Assembly (NCBI GenBank): GCA_031549885.1
Contig: JAVBPD010000095.1
Location: 1 to 47,043 of the forward strand
From: WQUF01 sp031549885
Lineage (GTDB): Bacteria; Bacillota; Clostridia; Clostridiales; Clostridiaceae
Reading direction: 5' to 3'
DNA length: 47,043 nucleotides
Below are positions 42,849 to 47,043 of this stretch, piece after piece. The number at the start of each line of letters is the position of its first letter. The stretch's first letter is position 1. Under the pieces are notes generated by a model. The model made no database searches. It was not told the DNA's origin and saw nothing but the letters and a program-made list of their open reading frames with translations. The position numbers and the translations under genes were made by a program.

Positions 42849-44189
42849 ATGTTTGAAAAAATATCGGAAAAAGAAGCTAAAGAAGAAATTTTAAAATTAG
42901 TTGCAGAATATTATCATACTTTTAAAACCAAAAAAAAATTTATTAAAGGAAATCATATTTCTTATGCTTCAAGAGAATTTAATGAAAAAGAAATGATGAA
43001 TTTAATTGATAGTTCACTGGAATTTTGGTTAACATCAGGACGATATACAGATCAATTTGAAAAACAATTTTCTTCTTTTTTAGGAATGAAATATTGTGCA
43101 TTGGTAAATTCAGGATCATCAGCAAATTTACTTGCTTTTATGACTTTAACATCTCCATCATTAGGAGAACGTTCTATAAAACGTGGAGATGAGGTAATCA
43201 CTGTAGCTGCAGGCTTTCCAACGACTGTATCTCCTATAATACAATTTGGTGCACATCCAGTTTTTGTTGATGTTACAATACCGCAATATAATATTGATGT
43301 ATCACTTCTTGAAAGTGCACTTTCTAATAAGACAAAGGCAATTATGGTTGCACATACTCTTGGAAATCCATTTGATATACAAGTTGTAAAATCTTTTTGT
43401 ATTAAACACAATTTATGGTTAATAGAGGATAATTGTGATGCTCTTGGTTCTAAGTATTTATTTAATGATAACATGAAATATACTGGTACTATAGGCGATA
43501 TTGGAACATCAAGTTTTTATCCACCTCATCATATGACTATGGGTGAAGGAGGGGCTGTTTATACAAATGATCCACTTTTAAGCAAGATAATTAAGTCTTT
43601 ACGTGATTGGGGTCGTGATTGCATATGTTCATCTGGTCAGGATAATGCATGTCAACATAGATTTGACTATAAATATGGAGAGTTACCAGTTGGCTATGAC
43701 CACAAATATGTATATTCTCATTTTGGATATAATTTAAAGGCCACTGATATGCAAGCAGCAATTGGATGTGCGCAATTAGATAAACTTCCTTATTTTATTA
43801 AAAAACGAAAGGAAAACTTTAATCGCATTAAGGAAGGACTTTCAGTTATTAACGATAAAGTTATTTTGCCTGAAGCTTTACAAAATAGTGAGCCAAGTTG
43901 GTTTGGATTCTTAATTACATGTGAAGAAGGAATAGATAGAAATGAATTTGTAAAACATATTGAGAAAAATGAGATTCAAACAAGGATGCTCTTTGCTGGG
44001 AATATACTGAAGCATCCATGTTTCAATGAAATGAGAAGTAAAGGCCAAGGATATAGAGTTATTGGAGATCTTATTCAAACAGATCGAGTTATGAATGATT
44101 CATTTTGGATAGGGGTATATCCTGGAATGACTGATGAAATGATTGATTACATGGTAGATATTATTGCTAAATATATTAAGAGGGTATGA
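42849..44189 (+). CDS. rfbH: CDP-4-keto-6-deoxyglucose 3-dehydrase (E1, PMP/iron-sulfur)
   Basis: A 446-residue aminotransferase-fold enzyme of the RfbH/AscC/DdhC type. The PLP-lysine of aminotransferases is replaced by His in SSFYPPHHMTMGEGGA (His227/228), the hallmark of this dehydrase. Iron-sulfur cysteines are visible: Cys196 in EDNCDALG, then Cys258, Cys260 and Cys268 in GRDCICSSGQDNACQHRF, close to the C-x57-C-x-C-x7-C pattern of the characterised E1 (here the first spacing is 61). It removes the C-3 hydroxyl as a PMP-bound intermediate and needs an E3 reductase for electrons. No DdhD/AscD-type reductase is visible in the window, so a general ferredoxin or flavodoxin reductase must serve or lies elsewhere. 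AAGAGG lies upstream. Confidence 0.96.
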   Translation: MFEKISEKEAKEEILKLVAEYYHTFKTKKKFIKGNHISYASREFNEKEMMNLIDSSLEFWLTSGRYTDQFEKQFSSFLGMKYCALVNSGSSANLLAFMTLTSPSLGERSIKRGDEVITVAAGFPTTVSPIIQFGAHPVFVDVTIPQYNIDVSLLESALSNKTKAIMVAHTLGNPFDIQVVKSFCIKHNLWLIEDNCDALGSKYLFNDNMKYTGTIGDIGTSSFYPPHHMTMGEGGAVYTNDPLLSKIIKSLRDWGRDCICSSGQDNACQHRFDYKYGELPVGYDHKYVYSHFGYNLKATDMQAAIGCAQLDKLPYFIKKRKENFNRIKEGLSVINDKVILPEALQNSEPSWFGFLITCEEGIDRNEFVKHIEKNEIQTRMLFAGNILKHPCFNEMRSKGQGYRVIGDLIQTDRVMNDSFWIGVYPGMTDEMIDYMVDIIAKYIKRV

Positions 44190-44190
44190 A

Positions 44191-45921
44191 ATGAAGGTAT
44201 GTGACTATATAGTTGACTATTTACAAAAAAAGATGATTACTACTGTTTTTGGTTATCCTGGTGGAATGGTAACTTATTTAATGGATTCACTATATAATTC
44301 GGAAAGCCTTGAAACCATAATGTGTTACCATGAACAAGCAGCTGCATTTGCCGCTTGTGCTTATGCCTTTATATCAGGAAATGTTGGAGTTGCATTTGCC
44401 ACTAGTGGTCCAGGTTTTACTAATTTAATTACAGGTATTTGTCATGCATATTTTGAATCCATTCCAGTTCTATTTATTACTGGGCAAGTTAACACAAATG
44501 AATCAAAAGGTTCTATGCATATAAGACAAAAAGGATTTCAAGAAACAGATGTAATTGGTATGATAAATAATTTTACTAAATATTCAAACTATGTTGATAA
44601 TGCACAGACATTAAAATATGAATTGGATTGCGCTTTTTATTATGCAACAAATGGTCGACCAGGCCCAGTTTTATTGGATATTCCAATTGATATTCAAAGA
44701 ACAGAAATTGACCATATGAGTTTATGTGAATTTATTCCCCAAAAACAAGAAACATTAAATTATGATAAAATTAAATCATCTTTGCTCTCTGAACTCAAAT
44801 GTGCAAAAAGACCTGTTATTGTAGCAGGCAACGGAATTAATTCTTCTAATATGCGAAATCAATTTTTAGATTTTGTTAATCATATAAATATACCTATTGT
44901 GACCAGCATGATTTCAGTAGATCTACTTGATAAAGAATATCATAACAATTATGGATTTATTGGAGCCTATGGAAATAGACATTCTAACTTTATTTTATCT
45001 CAATGCGATTTATTAATATCAATAGGTTCTCGATTAGACATTAGACAAACTGGTACAAACTTAAGAGAATTTGCTAAAGATGCTAGGCTAATTAGAATTG
45101 ATGTAGATAAAAATGAATTTGAAAATAAAATCAAATCAGATGAGGTTACTTTATATGCTGATTTACGTGATTTACTAAAGCTATTAGCAACAGATGAAGA
45201 TTTTATAATTAAGGACAAATTTGATAACTGGATTAGACAGTGCGATTTTTATTGTGAAAAGCTTAATAAAATAGATATGTCAATTCCAAATCAAATCACG
45301 CATAAAATTAGCAAATTGATTCCAGATAATTCTGTGATTACAACAGATGTTGGACAAAACCAAGTTTGGGTGGCACAATCATTTCATATTAAACCACATC
45401 AACGAGTTTTGTTTTCAGGAGGTCATGGAGCTATGGGGTTTTCCTTACCAGCAGCTATTGGTGCTTATTATGCTTTAAAAAAACCTGTTTTTTGCATAAA
45501 TGGCGATGGTGGATTTCAAATGAATTTGCAAGAACTTCAAACTATTATAAGAGAAAGACTTCCTATTAAAATTTTTATATTAAACAACAATTCATTAGGA
45601 ATGATTCGTCATTTTCAAGAAATGTATTTTGATAACAATTATGCTTATACTGTTAAAGGAAATGGATATTCTGTACCTGACTTTATTAAAATAGCTAAAG
45701 CATATGGCATTAATGCATATGAAATAAATGATGTGTTGAATTTAAATGATTATGCTGATAAATTACAGGATTTAAATCCAGTTTTATTCAATTTAAATGT
45801 TGGAAATATAACTCATGTACTGCCTAAGCTTGCTTTTAATAAGCCTATATATGATCAAGATCCACCAATTGATAGAGAGTTATTGGATATTCTTATTAAT
45901 TATCAGATAGACATTGAGTAA
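44191..45921 (+). CDS. Thiamine diphosphate enzyme of the acetolactate synthase family (YerE-like)
   Basis: A 576-residue protein starting at ATG 44191, one base after the rfbH stop, with AAGAGGG upstream. All three domains of a ThDP enzyme are present: catalytic Glu48 in CYHEQAAAFAACAYAF, the central FAD/regulatory-like domain, and the ThDP-Mg motif INGDGGFQMNLQELQ (GDG at 438-440) continuing to ILNNNSLGMIRHFQEMY. No small regulatory subunit gene follows, and no isoleucine/valine genes are near. In Yersinia, YerE is an ALS homologue that transfers an acetyl unit from pyruvate to C-4 of CDP-3,6-dideoxy-4-ketoglucose for yersiniose. Position at the end of an RfbFGH operon makes that role the best inference; a plain acetolactate synthase cannot be excluded. 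Confidence 0.82.
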   Translation: MKVCDYIVDYLQKKMITTVFGYPGGMVTYLMDSLYNSESLETIMCYHEQAAAFAACAYAFISGNVGVAFATSGPGFTNLITGICHAYFESIPVLFITGQVNTNESKGSMHIRQKGFQETDVIGMINNFTKYSNYVDNAQTLKYELDCAFYYATNGRPGPVLLDIPIDIQRTEIDHMSLCEFIPQKQETLNYDKIKSSLLSELKCAKRPVIVAGNGINSSNMRNQFLDFVNHINIPIVTSMISVDLLDKEYHNNYGFIGAYGNRHSNFILSQCDLLISIGSRLDIRQTGTNLREFAKDARLIRIDVDKNEFENKIKSDEVTLYADLRDLLKLLATDEDFIIKDKFDNWIRQCDFYCEKLNKIDMSIPNQITHKISKLIPDNSVITTDVGQNQVWVAQSFHIKPHQRVLFSGGHGAMGFSLPAAIGAYYALKKPVFCINGDGGFQMNLQELQTIIRERLPIKIFILNNNSLGMIRHFQEMYFDNNYAYTVKGNGYSVPDFIKIAKAYGINAYEINDVLNLNDYADKLQDLNPVLFNLNVGNITHVLPKLAFNKPIYDQDPPIDRELLDILINYQIDIE

Positions 45922-45922
45922 G

Positions 45923-45965
45923 TATCATAGGGTTAATTTAAAAAAACCCTATGATATTATTTTTT
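45923..45965. terminator. Bidirectional terminator after the CDP-sugar operon
   Basis: TATCATAGGGTT (45923-45934) pairs with AACCCTATGATA (45945-45956), followed by T on the plus strand. It overlaps the 3' end of the converging GtrB-like gene. Confidence 0.8.
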
Positions 45966-46923
45966 TTTCTTGAAAATCTTTAATGGAGTTATCAAAATTA
46001 ATTCGCTTTTCCTCAATGACAAGAGGTCGTTTCATCGTTCTAATATTTATGCTTAAAATATATTCTCCCATTATGCCTGTGAATAATAATTGTACTGCAC
46101 TTAAAAAGAAAATTGAAATTATTAGTGGGACTGTCCCTATAGGAAAATTATTCCAGTAAATGAGTTTTAAAACTAGATATATTATGGCGATAATAAATGA
46201 TAATAATGCGATGGTAAAACCTAGAAATGTTGAAAATCTCATTGCTGTTTTAGTATATGAAGTAATAGATAGCATACTTGCATCATATAATCTAAAAAAA
46301 TTATTACTTGTTTTTCCCGTTCTTCTTTTTTCTTGTGTATATTGGATTTCCTTTCGATCAAAGCCTAATTCAGCCACAATACCACGTAAAAATGGAGTTG
46401 GATCATCTAGCTTTCGTAAAACGTCAATAAAACTTTTATCATAAAGTCCAAAACCTGTAAAGTGTTCTATTTGTTCAATATTTGATATTTTTTTGATAAG
46501 TTTATAATAACAAGATCTTAAAAAATATATGAATTTTGATTCTTTGCTGGATGATTTTACTCCAATGACTATTTTATACCCATTTTCCCATTCTTTGATT
46601 AATTTTGGTATCATATTTAATGGATCTTGAAAGTCAGCGCAAATTAATATAGTACAGTCGCCAGTAGTTTGAAGTATGCCATAAAATGGTGAATTAAATT
46701 GGCCAAAGTTTTTTGCATTAAAAATAGCCTTTACTCTTGAGTCTTTATGACACAGAGTAGAAATTTTATTCCTAGTTTCATCATAAGATTTATTATCAAT
46801 AAATAAAATTTCATAGTCATAATTTGACAAATTATTTTTAAATATATTTGAAATTTCTGCGTGTAAAGGCGTTACATTATCTTCTTCATTATATGTTGGA
46901 ATAATTATTGATATTTTTTTCAA
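45949..46923 (-). CDS. GtrB-like GT2 glycosyltransferase (bactoprenyl-phosphate sugar transferase)
   Basis: A 324-residue protein starting at TTG 46923 with AAAGGAG upstream. The GT2 domain (1-225) has SIIIPTYNEEDNVTPLHAEI, DNKSYDETRNK and the CADFQDP element (Asp97, Asp100), and includes GFGLYDKSF. Two C-terminal membrane helices (about 232-255 and 268-292) follow, then a tail with MGEYILSINIRTMKRPL. This is the plan of GtrB/YfdH and DPM-like enzymes, which load a sugar onto undecaprenyl phosphate. The CDP-sugar operon converges on it and probably belongs to the same glycan system. The window ends 120 bp upstream. Confidence 0.9.
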   Translation of the reverse strand: MKKISIIIPTYNEEDNVTPLHAEISNIFKNNLSNYDYEILFIDNKSYDETRNKISTLCHKDSRVKAIFNAKNFGQFNSPFYGILQTTGDCTILICADFQDPLNMIPKLIKEWENGYKIVIGVKSSSKESKFIYFLRSCYYKLIKKISNIEQIEHFTGFGLYDKSFIDVLRKLDDPTPFLRGIVAELGFDRKEIQYTQEKRRTGKTSNNFFRLYDASMLSITSYTKTAMRFSTFLGFTIALLSFIIAIIYLVLKLIYWNNFPIGTVPLIISIFFLSAVQLLFTGIMGEYILSINIRTMKRPLVIEEKRINFDNSIKDFQEKKIIS

Positions 46924-47043
46924 GATAATACTCCTTTCTGAATAAGACTTTATCTTTGAAAATATTGATATTTTTATATCTATTTATCTAAAATATAATG
47001 TTAACCAAACTTTTTATATTTATTAATGTAGTATTCCTCTTTT

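Noticed and set aside
43052..43474. Minus-strand 140-residue open frame inside rfbH
   Set aside because: It is the shadow of the rfbH reading frame with no homologous features.
44191..45921. Simple annotation as acetolactate synthase for isoleucine and valine
   Set aside because: It lies one base after rfbH in a CDP-sugar operon, without an ilvN subunit or other ilv genes. The YerE-like role fits the context better, though it is not proven.

Overview
The window looks like chromosomal DNA of a spore-forming, low-GC Firmicute close to Clostridium sensu stricto. The evidence is the extreme A+T content, strong GGAGG-type ribosome binding sites, a mreBCD-PBP2-minCDE-rodA cell-shape cluster running into mgsA and a SpoIVFB-like protease, and a T-box-controlled asnS. 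No rRNA, tRNA, CRISPR array or intact insertion sequence was found. Species cannot be assigned from sequence reading alone.

Layout. 1-2875 (minus): the front of a ParB-like gene, cinA, and an M42 aminopeptidase. 3098-10153 (plus): four VanW-family membrane-anchored wall proteins, with a lone glucose-type PTS EIIA between the third and fourth; most units end in their own hairpin terminator. 10296-14563 (plus): a MoxR ATPase - DUF58 - membrane transglutaminase operon. 14600-15850 (minus): a VanY-type D,D-carboxypeptidase with an N-terminal DUF348-like region. 15981-17206 (minus): four small genes, two of them under 60 residues, sharing one leader (consensus DFEKLE-E/D-x-V-A-P) followed by unrelated tails. 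This is the layout of a family of ribosomal peptide precursors, and I do not recognise the family. 17651-26841 (plus): radC, mreB, mreC, mreD, PBP2, minC, minD, minE, rodA. 27267-33767 (plus): mgsA, two unknown membrane-associated genes, a short SpoIVFA-like protein, SpoIVFB-like protease, a B12-binding radical SAM protein with its DUF2344 partner, and RNase E/G. 33838-36432: an Asn T-box, asnS and an MccF-like S66 peptidase. 36483-39618 (minus): a large polytopic membrane protein and a GT2 glycosyltransferase. 40080-45921 (plus): a CDP-3,6-dideoxyhexose operon ending in a thiamine-diphosphate enzyme. 45949-46923 (minus): a GtrB-like glycosyltransferase.

How the genes work together. Most of the window serves the cell envelope: elongation (MreBCD, PBP2, RodA), septum placement (MinCDE), wall-associated VanW and VanY proteins, and a surface-glycan module. 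The sugar operon contains RfbF, RfbG, RfbH, an SDR reductase and an acetolactate-synthase-like enzyme. That set predicts a branched 3,6-dideoxy sugar of the yersiniose type, which the flanking membrane glycosyltransferases could attach to a lipid carrier or surface polymer.

The strongest candidates for something undescribed are the four-peptide array with a shared leader and a shared upstream element, and the yersiniose-like pathway in a Gram-positive background. Smaller oddities are a VanW paralogue that has lost the family's invariant cysteine motif and appears to start at CTG, and a T-box operon joining asnS to an MccF-like peptidase.
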